Origin: Candidatus Portnoybacteria bacterium RIFCSPHIGHO2_02_FULL_39_12
GTDB lineage: Bacteria > Patescibacteriota > Minisyncoccia > Portnoybacterales > UBA2143
Assembly: GCA_001819555.1 (NCBI GenBank)
Contig: MHMZ01000012.1
Span: 55,748-89,399, forward strand
DNA: 33,652 bases
Direction of reading: 5' to 3'
Below the pieces are notes generated by a model that saw only the letters and a program-made list of their open reading frames with translations, had not been told where the DNA came from and ran no database searches. Below, piece after piece: positions 9,022 through 18,370 of this stretch. Position 1 is the first letter of the stretch, and the number at the start of each line of letters is the position of its first letter. The position numbers were made by a program, and so were the translations under genes.

Positions 9022-9771
9022 ATGATGACTTTTATGAGCAAATTCTATGTGGCGGCCACGCCGATTGGCAATCTTAAAGATATTAGTTTTAGGGTTTTAG
9101 AGGTCTTAAAAGAGGCGGATTTAATACTTTGCGAGGATACCCGGACAACCAAGAGATTGTTAGAGCGCTATAAAATTTCTAAGCCGTGTTTAAGCTACCA
9201 TCAGCACAGCCGGCTTAATAAAATTAATTACATTTTAGACCAGTTGAACCAAGGCAGAAATCTAATTTTAGTTTCAGACGCCGGCACCCCGGGAATTTCC
9301 GATCCGGGCAGCAGATTAATTAAACAGATAGTTGAGAAACTTGGCGGCCAGGTTCAAATTATTCCCCTACCCGGCCCTTCAGCTCTTACAACGGCTTTAA
9401 GTATCTCCGGCTTTTCAGTTGATAAATTTATTTTTCTCGGTTTTCCGCCCTCTAAAAAGAAAAGGAATAAATTTTTTGAAGAAGCAGTTCATTCAAAATA
9501 TACGGTTATTTTTTACGAATCGCCTCACCGGATTTTGAAAACTTTGCAAGAATTGTCTGTCATTGCGAGCGAAGCGAAGCAATCCCGAGGCAAACAGTTT
9601 TCTACGGGATTGCTTCGCTTCGCTCGCAATGACGATAGACGAATAGTCCTCTGCCGCGAACTAACCAAAAAATTTGAAACAGTTTATCGGGGAGATATCA
9701 AGGAAATAATCAGTCAGCTTCAAAAAGATAAAATCAGGGGAGAATTTGTAGTCGTTGTCGGGAGAAAATAG
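9022..9771 (+). CDS. rsmI: 16S rRNA (cytidine-2'-O)-methyltransferase
   Basis: FYVAATPIGNLKDISFRVLEVLKEADLILCEDTRTTKRLL...LVSDAGTPGISDPGSRL. In-frame palindrome insert 9559-9633. Confidence 0.95.
   Translation: MMTFMSKFYVAATPIGNLKDISFRVLEVLKEADLILCEDTRTTKRLLERYKISKPCLSYHQHSRLNKINYILDQLNQGRNLILVSDAGTPGISDPGSRLIKQIVEKLGGQVQIIPLPGPSALTTALSISGFSVDKFIFLGFPPSKKKRNKFFEEAVHSKYTVIFYESPHRILKTLQELSVIASEAKQSRGKQFSTGLLRFARNDDRRIVLCRELTKKFETVYRGDIKEIISQLQKDKIRGEFVVVVGRK
9559..9633. repeat. in-frame palindromic repeat (GTCATTGCGAGCGAAGCGAAGCAATCCCG family) in rsmI
   Basis: 29-bp perfect arms at 9559-9587 and 9605-9633. Confidence 0.95.
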
Positions 9772-9885
9772 AGGATTTTATCCTATATTTTCTGCGTTCG
9801 CTCGGAAAAGCAAATCTGCCCGCATTGCTTTATAGGGCATTGCAGGCGGGTAAGTTTGCTTTTCGCTCGCTCGCTTGAAAATAAC

Positions 9886-11364
9886 ATGCCAAAGAAATTC
9901 TATATTACAACTCCTATTTATTATACTAATAACCCGCCGCATGTCGGGAGCGCTTATACTACTATTGCGGTTGATGTTTTAGCCCGCTATTATCGCCAAA
10001 AAGGTAAAAAGGTATTTTTTTTGACTGGCACTGACGAGCACGGTGAAAAAAATGCTCAAGCCGCGAAAAAAGCCAATAAATCGCCGCAAGAGTTTGTTGA
10101 CGAGATAGCAAAATCTTTCAAAGAAACATGGCGGGCTTTGGATATTTCTAATGATGATTTTATCAGAACCACCGAACCGAGACATATTAAAGGAGCCCAA
10201 AAATTTCTATCGGCTCTCAAAAAAAGCGGAAAAATTTATCAAGGCAAATACGAGGGATTATATTGTATTGGTTGTGAAAAGTTTATTACTAAAAAAGAAT
10301 TGGCAGACGGTAAATGTCCTGACCATCAAAAAGCGCCGAAAAAAGTTTCAGAGACAAATTATTTTTTTAAGTTATCTGATTTTTTAGATAGAGTCAAAAA
10401 ACTGATTAGTCATGATAAAATAAAAATTGAGCCATTAGAACGTAAAAACGAGGTTTTGGCTCTGCTAAAGCAGGGGTTAGAAGATTTTTCAATTTCTCGG
10501 CAAAAAGTAAAATGGGGCATCCCCCTGCCTTTTGATAAAAAGCAAATTTCGTATGTCTGGGTGGAGGCTTTGGTAAATTATATTACGGCCATTGGCTATG
10601 GAAGCAATCAAAAAAAATTTAACCAGCTTTGGCCGGCTGACCTCCATTTAATCGGCAAAGACATCTTAAAATTCCACGCTCTTTATTGGCCGGCTTTGCT
10701 TTTAGCCGTTGGATTAAAGCCGCCCCGGAAAATTTTTGTTCATGGTTTTTTAACAGCTGACGGACAAAAAATGAGCAAAACCTTGGGTAATGTTATTGAC
10801 CCGATTTATTTGGCCGATAAATACGGCGTTGACGCTTTAAGATATTTTCTTTTACGGGAAATTCCTTTTGGCCAGGACGGAGATTTTTCTATTAAACGCC
10901 TTGAGGAACGTTATAACGCTGATTTGGCTAATGGCTTGGGTAATTTAGTCAGCCGGGTTTTGACTCTTTCAGAGAAAGCCGGAAATTTTCCTGTCATTGC
11001 GAGCGAGCGAAAACGAGCGAAGCAATCCCGTAGAAAAAACGAATTAATCAAGGGCGTTAAATCCACTCAAAAAAAATATAAAAAAGCTTTGGAAAAAATA
11101 AAATTTCATGAGGCCTTAGAAGTGATTTGGCGATTGATTAGCGCCTGCGATGAATTTATAGAGAAAAATAAGCCCTGGACTTTAATCAGCGAACAGCGAA
11201 CAGCGAACAGCGAACAAAAATTAAAAGAAATTTTATTAAGTCTTTTACTATCTTTAAAAGAAATCGCTGTTTTACTTCGGCCATTTATGCCAGCCACTTC
11301 AGAAAAGATTTTATCTCAAATCAAACTTAACAAAAAAACCGAGGTTTTATTCCCGCGGTTGTAA
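9886..11364 (+). CDS. metG: methionyl-tRNA synthetase (called from 9856; better start 9886)
   Basis: MPKKFYITTPIYYTNNPPHVGSAYTTIAVDVLARYYR...KMSKTLGN; the 9856 start lies in an inverted repeat. Confidence 0.95.
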   Translation: MPKKFYITTPIYYTNNPPHVGSAYTTIAVDVLARYYRQKGKKVFFLTGTDEHGEKNAQAAKKANKSPQEFVDEIAKSFKETWRALDISNDDFIRTTEPRHIKGAQKFLSALKKSGKIYQGKYEGLYCIGCEKFITKKELADGKCPDHQKAPKKVSETNYFFKLSDFLDRVKKLISHDKIKIEPLERKNEVLALLKQGLEDFSISRQKVKWGIPLPFDKKQISYVWVEALVNYITAIGYGSNQKKFNQLWPADLHLIGKDILKFHALYWPALLLAVGLKPPRKIFVHGFLTADGQKMSKTLGNVIDPIYLADKYGVDALRYFLLREIPFGQDGDFSIKRLEERYNADLANGLGNLVSRVLTLSEKAGNFPVIASERKRAKQSRRKNELIKGVKSTQKKYKKALEKIKFHEALEVIWRLISACDEFIEKNKPWTLISEQRTANSEQKLKEILLSLLLSLKEIAVLLRPFMPATSEKILSQIKLNKKTEVLFPRL

Positions 11365-11367
11365 AAT

Positions 11368-12231
11368 ATGCTTATAGACACTCACGCTCATATCAATTTT
11401 AATGCCTATAAAGATGATGGCGACGAAGCGATAAAGCGGGCGCTTGATCAAGGCGTCTGGCTTATTAATGTCGGCTCGCAATATGATACGAGCCGTCGGG
11501 CAATTGACTATGCCCGAAAATATCCGAAAGGCGTTTATGCGGCAATTGGTTTGCATCCGCATCATTTGGAGGAAATGGAAATAGATGAAAAAGAAGTCGG
11601 CGTTAAATACAAAACAAGAAAAGAAGAATTTGATTTTGAAAAATACTGGGAGCTGGCCCAAGAGCCAAAGGTGGTCGCTATTGGAGAGATTGGGCTGGAT
11701 TATAAATCAGCGAACAGCGAACAGCGAACAGCGAACAGCAGAGAAAAGCAGAAAGAGGTTTTTAAGCAGCAATTGGAATTAGCTCAACAGTCAAATCTGC
11801 CGATAATTTTTCATTGCCGCGAGGCCTACGAAGATTTAATTGAAATTTTAGAAAATTTTAAGAGCGCTTGCGTTGACTGCGACTTTGGCTGTCCGGGTGC
11901 CGGAATAGGCAATTTAAGGGGCGTGATTCATTGTTTTTGCGGCGACTTAAAAACCGCTAAGCGATTTTTAGAGATGGACATTTATCTTGGTTTTAATGGT
12001 TTAATTACTTTTTCCGAAAAGTACGACCAGCTTATTAAAGAAACCCCCTTAGAGAAAATTTTATTGGAAACCGATTGTCCTTATCTTTCGCCAGTCCCCC
12101 GTCGCGGCAAAAGAAACGAGCCGTCTTATGTTAAATTTGTCGCTGAAAAAATTGCCGAAATTAAAAAGATTAGTTTTGATGAGGTGGCAGAACAAACTAC
12201 TAAAAATGCTAAGGAGTTATTTGGTATTTAA
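11368..12231 (+). CDS. TatD family hydrolase
   Basis: MLIDTHAHINF...GLHPHH...VAIGEIGLDY...IFHCREAYEDL...LLETDCPYLSPVPRRGKRNEPSYV. Confidence 0.95.
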   Translation: MLIDTHAHINFNAYKDDGDEAIKRALDQGVWLINVGSQYDTSRRAIDYARKYPKGVYAAIGLHPHHLEEMEIDEKEVGVKYKTRKEEFDFEKYWELAQEPKVVAIGEIGLDYKSANSEQRTANSREKQKEVFKQQLELAQQSNLPIIFHCREAYEDLIEILENFKSACVDCDFGCPGAGIGNLRGVIHCFCGDLKTAKRFLEMDIYLGFNGLITFSEKYDQLIKETPLEKILLETDCPYLSPVPRRGKRNEPSYVKFVAEKIAEIKKISFDEVAEQTTKNAKELFGI

Positions 12232-12268
12232 AGCGTTAGGAAGTAATTTCTAAGGGGGTTGCTTTTGA

Positions 12269-12354
12269 CATAAGTTTGAGGAGCCTCGCTCCTAAGGTTC
12301 TCCTAGGTTTAGCCTAAGGTTTAAGGTTTAGGAGCGAGGCTCCTCAAACTTATG
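12269..12354. repeat. palindrome abutting leuS start
   Basis: 27-bp perfect inverted repeat CATAAGTTTGAGGAGCCTCGCTCCTAA (12269-12295) / TTAGGAGCGAGGCTCCTCAAACTTATG (12328-12354). Confidence 0.95.
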
Positions 12355-14895
12355 TCCGATCCCCTTGCGCCCAAAACTTTAATGAAGTACCATCCGCAAA
12401 AAATTGAAAAGAAGTGGCAGAAAGAATGGGGGAAAGAAAATCTTTATCAAGCCAGGGATTTTTCTAAAAAGCCAAAAAAGTACCTGATGGTGGAATTCCC
12501 TTATCCTTCAGGCGATGGTTTACATGTCGGCCATATCAGGAGCTACACGGCCTTAGATATTTTGGCGCGGCAGAAAAGAATGGAAGGCTATAATGTTTTA
12601 TATCCCATGGGCTGGGACGCTTTTGGTTTGCCTACGGAAAATTATGCCTTAAAGACCGGCATTCATCCAATAAAAATCACTCGGCAGAATATCATAAATT
12701 TTAAAAAACAGATGAAATCTTTAGGTCTTTCTTTTGATTGGTCCCGAGAAACCAATACGACTGACCCGAATTATTATAAATGGACTCAATGGATTTTTTT
12801 ACAGTTTTTTAAGAGGGGTTTAGCTTATCAGGCCGAGATGCCGATTAACTGGTGTCCGAAATGTAAAATCGGCTTGGCTAACGAAGAAGTAATTGGCGGC
12901 AAGTGCGAGCGCTGCGGTGCCCAAACAGAAATACGATTAAAAAAACAATGGCTTTTGAAAATCACCAAATACGCTAACCGCTTAATTAACGATTTAGAAA
13001 AAGTGAATTATTTGGAAAAAATAAAAACCCAGCAAATAAACTGGATTGGCCGTTCAGAGGGAACGAGTATAAAATTTAAAATTTGGGAGTCCATCTCCCA
13101 AAAAGGGAGTCGGACTCCCAAATTCAAGCAATATATCAAGGTTTTTACCACAAGAACTGATACGATTTTTGGCGTCACTGCTTTAGTTTTAGCTCCTGAA
13201 CATCCTTTAGTTGAAAAAATTACTACTCCAGAAAAGAAAAAAGAAGTGGAAAAATATGTCGCGGCTTCTAAAAAGAAAAGTGAATTTGAAAGAACCCAAT
13301 TAGAAAAAGAAAAAACAGGAGTTTTTATTGGCGCTTACGCGCTTAATCCGGCCAATAACGAGAAAGTTCCAATTTGGGTCGGTGATTATGTGGTGGCTGC
13401 TTACGGCGGCGGCGCGGTGATGGTCGTGCCGGCTCATGATAAAAGGGACTATCAGTTTGCGGAAAAATATAATTTGAAAATAAAAGAGGTAGTTATTTCA
13501 GGTCATTCTGAAGGAGGCCGCCAAAAGCGACCGACTGAAGAATCCCGTAGCAAGTCCACAGGATTCTTCACTAACGTTCAGGACGACAAAGAGGGCAGGG
13601 CTTTTGTCGATTACGGGACTTTAATTAATTCTGGTCAGTTTAATGGGCTAAGTTCAGAAGAAGCTATTGAAAAAATCACTGATTGGCTGATTAAAAAAGA
13701 CGCGGCTCAAAAAACTGTTCAATATAAATTAAGAGACTGGATATTTTCCCGCCAGCATTATTGGGGCGAACCAATTCCGCTTGTTCATTGTGAGAAGTGT
13801 GGCATTGTAGCAGTGTCGGAAAAAGATTTACCAATTAAATTGCCTTATGTGGAAAAATACGAGCCGACCGAAACCGGCGAATCACCTTTGGCAAAAATTG
13901 AGAAATGGGTTAAAACAAAATGTCTAAAATGTCAGGGGTCAGCCAAAAGAGAAACAGACACTATGCCCAATTGGGCCGGTTCTTCTTGGTATTTTCTGCG
14001 TTATGTTGACCCGAAAAATAAAAAAGTTTTAGCTGATTTTAAAAAACTTAAATACTGGCTGCCAGTTGATTTATATAATGGTGGCATGGAGCATACAACA
14101 TTACATCTGCTTTATTCCCGTTTTTGGCACAAGTTTTTATATGACTTAAAAGTAGTGCCGACCGCCGAACCATACGAGCGCCGCGTTTCTCACGGCGTGG
14201 TCTTGGCCGAAGACGGTCGGAAAATGAGCAAGAGTTTTGACAATGTGATAAATCCTGATGAGATTGTTAGGACTAATGGCGCTGACGCTTTACGAGTTTA
14301 CGAAATGTTTATGGGGTCTTTTGACCAGACCATCAGCTGGAGCAGTCAGGGACTTCAAGGGTGTTTTAGGTTTTTAAAGCGTGTTTGGGGACTAAAGCCA
14401 GCCGCCAGCCGCCAGCCGCCGGCTACCAGCCAGAAAGATTTAGAAAGACTAACTCATCAAACCATAAAGAAAGTAAGCGAAGATTTGGACAGTTTAAAGT
14501 TTAATACGGCGGTGAGCGCTTTGATGATTTTGGCTAATGCTTTGGGAGAGTCAAAAGAAATTCCGGATAGATATTATAAATTGTTTCTTATTCTACTCTC
14601 CCCTTTTGCGCCGCATCTGTCCGAAGAATTATGGGAAAAGCTCGGAAACAAAAAAAGCATTTTTCTTGAGCCGTGGCCAAAATATGATTCAAAAATAATT
14701 ACCAAAGAAACTTTTTCTTTGATTATTCAGATTAACGGCCGGGTCAGAGACAAAATAGAAACGCCTAAAAATATTTCTGAAAAAGAAGCAAAAGAATTGG
14801 CTTTAGCCCGGCCAAAAATTCAAAAATGGCTGGCTGGCCAAAAGCCCAAAAAAGTAATTTATATTCCGGGCCGATTGCTGAATTTAGTGGTATAA
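12352..14895 (+). CDS. leuS: leucyl-tRNA synthetase (likely start at 12382, MKYHPQKIEKKWQ)
   Basis: YHPQKIEKKWQKEWGKENLY...EFPYPSGDGLHVGHIRSYTALDILARQKRMEGYNVLYPMGWDAFGLP...KMSKS. Confidence 0.96.
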   Translation: MSDPLAPKTLMKYHPQKIEKKWQKEWGKENLYQARDFSKKPKKYLMVEFPYPSGDGLHVGHIRSYTALDILARQKRMEGYNVLYPMGWDAFGLPTENYALKTGIHPIKITRQNIINFKKQMKSLGLSFDWSRETNTTDPNYYKWTQWIFLQFFKRGLAYQAEMPINWCPKCKIGLANEEVIGGKCERCGAQTEIRLKKQWLLKITKYANRLINDLEKVNYLEKIKTQQINWIGRSEGTSIKFKIWESISQKGSRTPKFKQYIKVFTTRTDTIFGVTALVLAPEHPLVEKITTPEKKKEVEKYVAASKKKSEFERTQLEKEKTGVFIGAYALNPANNEKVPIWVGDYVVAAYGGGAVMVVPAHDKRDYQFAEKYNLKIKEVVISGHSEGGRQKRPTEESRSKSTGFFTNVQDDKEGRAFVDYGTLINSGQFNGLSSEEAIEKITDWLIKKDAAQKTVQYKLRDWIFSRQHYWGEPIPLVHCEKCGIVAVSEKDLPIKLPYVEKYEPTETGESPLAKIEKWVKTKCLKCQGSAKRETDTMPNWAGSSWYFLRYVDPKNKKVLADFKKLKYWLPVDLYNGGMEHTTLHLLYSRFWHKFLYDLKVVPTAEPYERRVSHGVVLAEDGRKMSKSFDNVINPDEIVRTNGADALRVYEMFMGSFDQTISWSSQGLQGCFRFLKRVWGLKPAASRQPPATSQKDLERLTHQTIKKVSEDLDSLKFNTAVSALMILANALGESKEIPDRYYKLFLILLSPFAPHLSEELWEKLGNKKSIFLEPWPKYDSKIITKETFSLIIQINGRVRDKIETPKNISEKEAKELALARPKIQKWLAGQKPKKVIYIPGRLLNLVV

Positions 14896-14900
14896 AAAGA

Positions 14901-14940
14901 GGCCAGATAAATTTCTAAAAAGTTAGAAATTTATCTGGCC
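14901..14940. terminator. bidirectional terminator between convergent leuS and response regulator
   Basis: 18-bp perfect stem GGCCAGATAAATTTCTAA / TTAGAAATTTATCTGGCC. Confidence 0.8.
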
Positions 14941-14945
14941 ATTGT

Positions 14946-15311
14946 CTACGGGGCTTCCTGGCTTACATTAAATACAAGAGTCACCAGGTCGCCAATATAA
15001 AAAGGTTTACCCAGAAAACCATCGGCCGGGTTTTCGGCGGGTGCCGGATTACCGCTCATTAGCACTACAGGAATTTCTGGGAAAGTAGCTTTTATCATTT
15101 TTGTTAACTCTACCCCGTTTTTGTCAGGTATTTCCCAGTCAGTGATTACCAGAAAAAGATGATTAAAATTTTTCTGAATTACTTCCCAGGCCTTTAAGCC
15201 GTTTTCAGTAGAAATAATTTCTTTCTCAGGAAAAATCTCTCCTAGGATTTCCCCTGTTAAATCCCTCATTTTTTCATCATCATCCACCACCAAAATTTTA
15301 TTCTTTTCCAT
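14946..15311 (-). CDS. single-domain response regulator receiver protein
   Basis: ILVVDDDEKMRDL...LVITDWEIPDKNG...VVLMSGNP...FLGKPFYIGDL. Confidence 0.9.
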   Translation of the reverse strand: MEKNKILVVDDDEKMRDLTGEILGEIFPEKEIISTENGLKAWEVIQKNFNHLFLVITDWEIPDKNGVELTKMIKATFPEIPVVLMSGNPAPAENPADGFLGKPFYIGDLVTLVFNVSQEAP

Positions 15312-15415
15312 CTTTTTTCCCTCCCTTAATTCTTAATTAAATGTTAAAAAACTTAATAAAAAACTAACCTAAAACACCCTAAAATACAATTACCATATCT
15401 AATCTATTTTGTCAA

Positions 15416-16051
15416 ATGGAAATCATAAAAATCAATCCTCAAAATCCGGAATTAGAGATTATTCAAAAAGCCGCTGATGTGATTCGGCGAGGCGGGGCCG
15501 TGGTTTATCCGACCGACACAGTTTATGGTTTGGGCGTGGACGCTTTAAAACCATACGCGGTTGAACGATTGTTTAAAATAAAAAAGCGGCCAATGACTAA
15601 GCCAGCGCCGGTTTTAGTTAAAGATATTGAAATGGCCAAGAAATTAGCTTTTATTGACAGAAAAACGGAAAAAATTTTGACAGAAGTTTGGCCAGGGGCC
15701 GTAACCGTGGTTTTAGAAAAAAGAAACTCGGTACCCGAAATTTTAACCGGAGGCAAAAGAACAATTGGTTTAAGAATCGCTGATTATCAGATTACCCAAG
15801 CTTTAATGGAACAATTAGATACTCCCCTCACCGCTACTTCAGCCAATTTTTCCGGGCAAGCGCCGTTTCTTTGCGCCGAAGATATAGTCAGGATTTTTGA
15901 AAAAGTTTATCCCCGGCCGGATTTAATTTTAGACGCGGGGCGCTTATCGGCTAGTCAACCCTCAACTCTTTTAGATTTAACCGGCCCCAAGCCAAAGATT
16001 TTAAGAGTCGGTCCGGTGAGTAAAGAGCAGCTGTTGGAAATTTTGAAATAG
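15416..16051 (+). CDS. tsaC: L-threonylcarbamoyladenylate synthase (Sua5/YciO/YrdC)
   Basis: IIRRGGAVVYPTDTVYGLGVDA-type motif, KKRPMTKPAPVLV, SANFSGQAP. Confidence 0.9.
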   Translation: MEIIKINPQNPELEIIQKAADVIRRGGAVVYPTDTVYGLGVDALKPYAVERLFKIKKRPMTKPAPVLVKDIEMAKKLAFIDRKTEKILTEVWPGAVTVVLEKRNSVPEILTGGKRTIGLRIADYQITQALMEQLDTPLTATSANFSGQAPFLCAEDIVRIFEKVYPRPDLILDAGRLSASQPSTLLDLTGPKPKILRVGPVSKEQLLEILK

Positions 16052-16098
16052 ACGCTAAATGACAAAAATCCAAATGATAACTTAGATTCAATAGCATT

Positions 16099-16740
16099 AT
16101 GAAGAACAAAAAAATTCGTTTAGCTTTATTAATCGGCCGCGGCGGCCGTTTAGCCGCTGTTTATGAGCGCGCTAAAAACAATCCTTTGGTTGATTTAGTT
16201 TTAGTGGTTTCTCATAAAAAAGAATCGCCGGGCATTGATTGGGCTAAAGAACGAGGTCTTGAGGCAATCTATTTTAGATTGAATGATTGGCAGGCGGCCG
16301 GCCAGGATAGAAAATCATATAATTTAGAATTAGCTAAAATTTTAAAACAGAGAAAAATTAATTTAGTGGTGATGGCCGGCTGGGACTTAATTATGTCTAA
16401 CGAATTTTTAAAAGAATTTCCCGGAGCGGTGATGAACATTCATCCGTCTTTGTGCCCGGCTTTTCCGGGCCTTGATTCAGAAAAACAGGCCCTGGATTAC
16501 GGAGTTAAATATACCGGAGCCACTCTTCATTTTGTCCCGGACGACGGAGTTGATACCGGCCCGATTATTTTACAGCGGGTCGTGCCAATAGAACCAAACG
16601 AAACCGTAGAAACCCTACAAGAGAAAATTCATCAAGAAGAAAATGAGATACTTTGTCAGGGGATAAAGTTATTTGCCGAGGGTAAGTTGAAGATAGAAGG
16701 CCGTAAAGTAATTATTAAAAATGGATTTTTATTTTTTTAA
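16099..16740 (+). CDS. purN: phosphoribosylglycinamide formyltransferase-like protein
   Basis: VVMAGWDLIMSNEFLKEFPGAVMNIHPSLCPAFPG...YTGATLHFVPDDGVDTGPIILQ formyltransferase signature. Confidence 0.8.
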   Translation: MKNKKIRLALLIGRGGRLAAVYERAKNNPLVDLVLVVSHKKESPGIDWAKERGLEAIYFRLNDWQAAGQDRKSYNLELAKILKQRKINLVVMAGWDLIMSNEFLKEFPGAVMNIHPSLCPAFPGLDSEKQALDYGVKYTGATLHFVPDDGVDTGPIILQRVVPIEPNETVETLQEKIHQEENEILCQGIKLFAEGKLKIEGRKVIIKNGFLFF

Positions 16741-17275
16741 TCTTTTAAATCAATTAGCCGGTCATTGGCTTTGGCTTGATGTTTTAGCTGTCTTTTTAGC
16801 CGGCTATTTAGAATATGTTTTAATTGGGGGGCTTTTATTTTGGTTTTTATGGAAGTTTGTTTTTCAGGCCGCTCAACGCAAAAAAACAGCCCAACTATTT
16901 CTTTGGGCTGTTTTTTCAGTTGTTCTTTCCCGTTTAATCATCACTGAACTGATTAGATTTTTCTATTTTCGGCCCCGGCCTTTTATGAGCCACGAAGTTT
17001 ATCAATTATTAGAGCACTCTCCTACCGGCTCCTTCCCTTCCGGCCACGCGGCATTTTTCTTCGCTTTGAGTACAATTATTTATTTTTACAACAAAAAAGT
17101 TTACCCCCCGCCAAGATTCTGGCGGGGGCCCGGCTTGATATTTTTTAGCGCCAGCTTTTTAATTGTTTTTTCCCGTATCTTTGTCGGCCTCCATTACCCA
17201 ATGGACATTCTTGCCGGGATAATTGTCGGAATCTTTAGCGGGTGGCTGATGGGGAGATTATTCAAGATTTATTAA
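16721..17275 (+). CDS. PAP2 superfamily phosphatase
   Basis: RPRPFMSHE...SFPSGHAAFFFAL...SRIFVGLHYPMDILAGIIVG. Confidence 0.9.
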   Translation: MDFYFFNLLNQLAGHWLWLDVLAVFLAGYLEYVLIGGLLFWFLWKFVFQAAQRKKTAQLFLWAVFSVVLSRLIITELIRFFYFRPRPFMSHEVYQLLEHSPTGSFPSGHAAFFFALSTIIYFYNKKVYPPPRFWRGPGLIFFSASFLIVFSRIFVGLHYPMDILAGIIVGIFSGWLMGRLFKIY

Positions 17276-17326
17276 CTAATTATCGTCATTTCAAAAAAAG
17301 AAGCCTCCAAGGGCTTCTTTTTTGAG

Positions 17327-17411
17327 TGCCGACGGTGGGAGTTGAACCCACACGGGCTTGCGCCCATACGATTTTGAGTCGTACGCGTATAGCCAATTCC
17401 GCCACGTCGGC
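17327..17411 (-). tRNA. tRNA-Leu (anticodon CAA), CCA not encoded
   Basis: Reverse complement GCCGACGTGGCGGAATTGGC...TACGA-CTCAAAA-TCGTA...GGGTTCAACTCCCACCGTCGGCA; class II variable arm GGGCGCAAGCCC. Confidence 0.95.
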
Positions 17412-17504
17412 CGATAGACCTCACACTCTGAAATCTATACTATCATTTTATCCCCAGAATATGTTAATTGTCAATTGAAAAATATCAGAGTATAATGGAA
17501 ATAT

Positions 17505-18269
17505 ATGGCTCAAATTATTTCTATTTGCAGTCAAAAAGGGGGTGTGGGCAAGAGTACGTCAGCAATAAATTTGCTTAGTTACTTAGCCGCCATGGGCAAG
17601 TATGTGCTGTTGGTTGATTTGGACCCTCAAGCTAACGCCACTTCCGGCGTTGGCGTTAATCCTGAAAAAACTCCTTTAAGTTTGTACCATTCTTTAATTG
17701 GCGGGATTTTACCGGAAGAGATTATCAGAAAAACCGAACTTTTCGGCTATGATTTAATGCCCTCTTCGCCGGATTTAGCCGGCGCTCATATAGAATTGGT
17801 TTCCTTGCCTAATCGCGAATTTCAACTTTATGAAATTTTGCGCCGCGTCAGGACCAATTATGATTATATCTTAATTGATTGTCCGCCCAGTTTGGGACTT
17901 TTGACGGTTAATGGTTTGGTGGCGGCTGATGAAGTGATTATTCCGGTTCAATGCGAATATTACGCCTTAGAGGGATTGGGTCAGCTTTTAAAAACTATTG
18001 AATTGGTTCATGAAAACTTGGGCCGGCATTTAAAAATAAAGGGCGCTTTGCTGACGATGTATGACCGGCGGCAAAAACTTTCCCGCCAAGTCAGAAAAGA
18101 AGTGGAGAGAAATTTTCCCGGCTATGTTTTTGAAAACATTATCCCCCGCTGCGTTAAATTAGCCGAGGCCCCCAGTTTCGGCAAGACAATTTTACAATAC
18201 GATCCGCATTCAAAAGGAGCCAGGGCTTATCAGCGATTGGCGCAGGAAATTATAAAACTTGAAAAGTAG
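17505..18269 (+). CDS. parA: ParA/Soj family ATPase
   Basis: SQKGGVGKSTSAINL deviant Walker A; DLDPQANATSG; DCPPSLG. Confidence 0.95.
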   Translation: MAQIISICSQKGGVGKSTSAINLLSYLAAMGKYVLLVDLDPQANATSGVGVNPEKTPLSLYHSLIGGILPEEIIRKTELFGYDLMPSSPDLAGAHIELVSLPNREFQLYEILRRVRTNYDYILIDCPPSLGLLTVNGLVAADEVIIPVQCEYYALEGLGQLLKTIELVHENLGRHLKIKGALLTMYDRRQKLSRQVRKEVERNFPGYVFENIIPRCVKLAEAPSFGKTILQYDPHSKGARAYQRLAQEIIKLEK

Positions 18270-18370
18270 ATGTTAGAGTTGTTAGAAATGTTTATTCAAC
18301 TTTAACAACTCTAACAACTCTAACAATTCTAACAAGCGAGCGAAGCGAGCAATCTAACAATTTTAACATT

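Noticed and set aside
11188-11216. Tandem CAGCGAA repeats as a CRISPR array
   Set aside because: Unit is only about 7 nt, no spacers, lies inside an ORF in frame.
18271-18370. TAACAACTCTAACAACTCTAACA repeats before parB as a CRISPR or parS cluster
   Set aside because: Short degenerate tandem words with no spacers; no TGTTTCACGTGAAACA-like parS palindrome seen.
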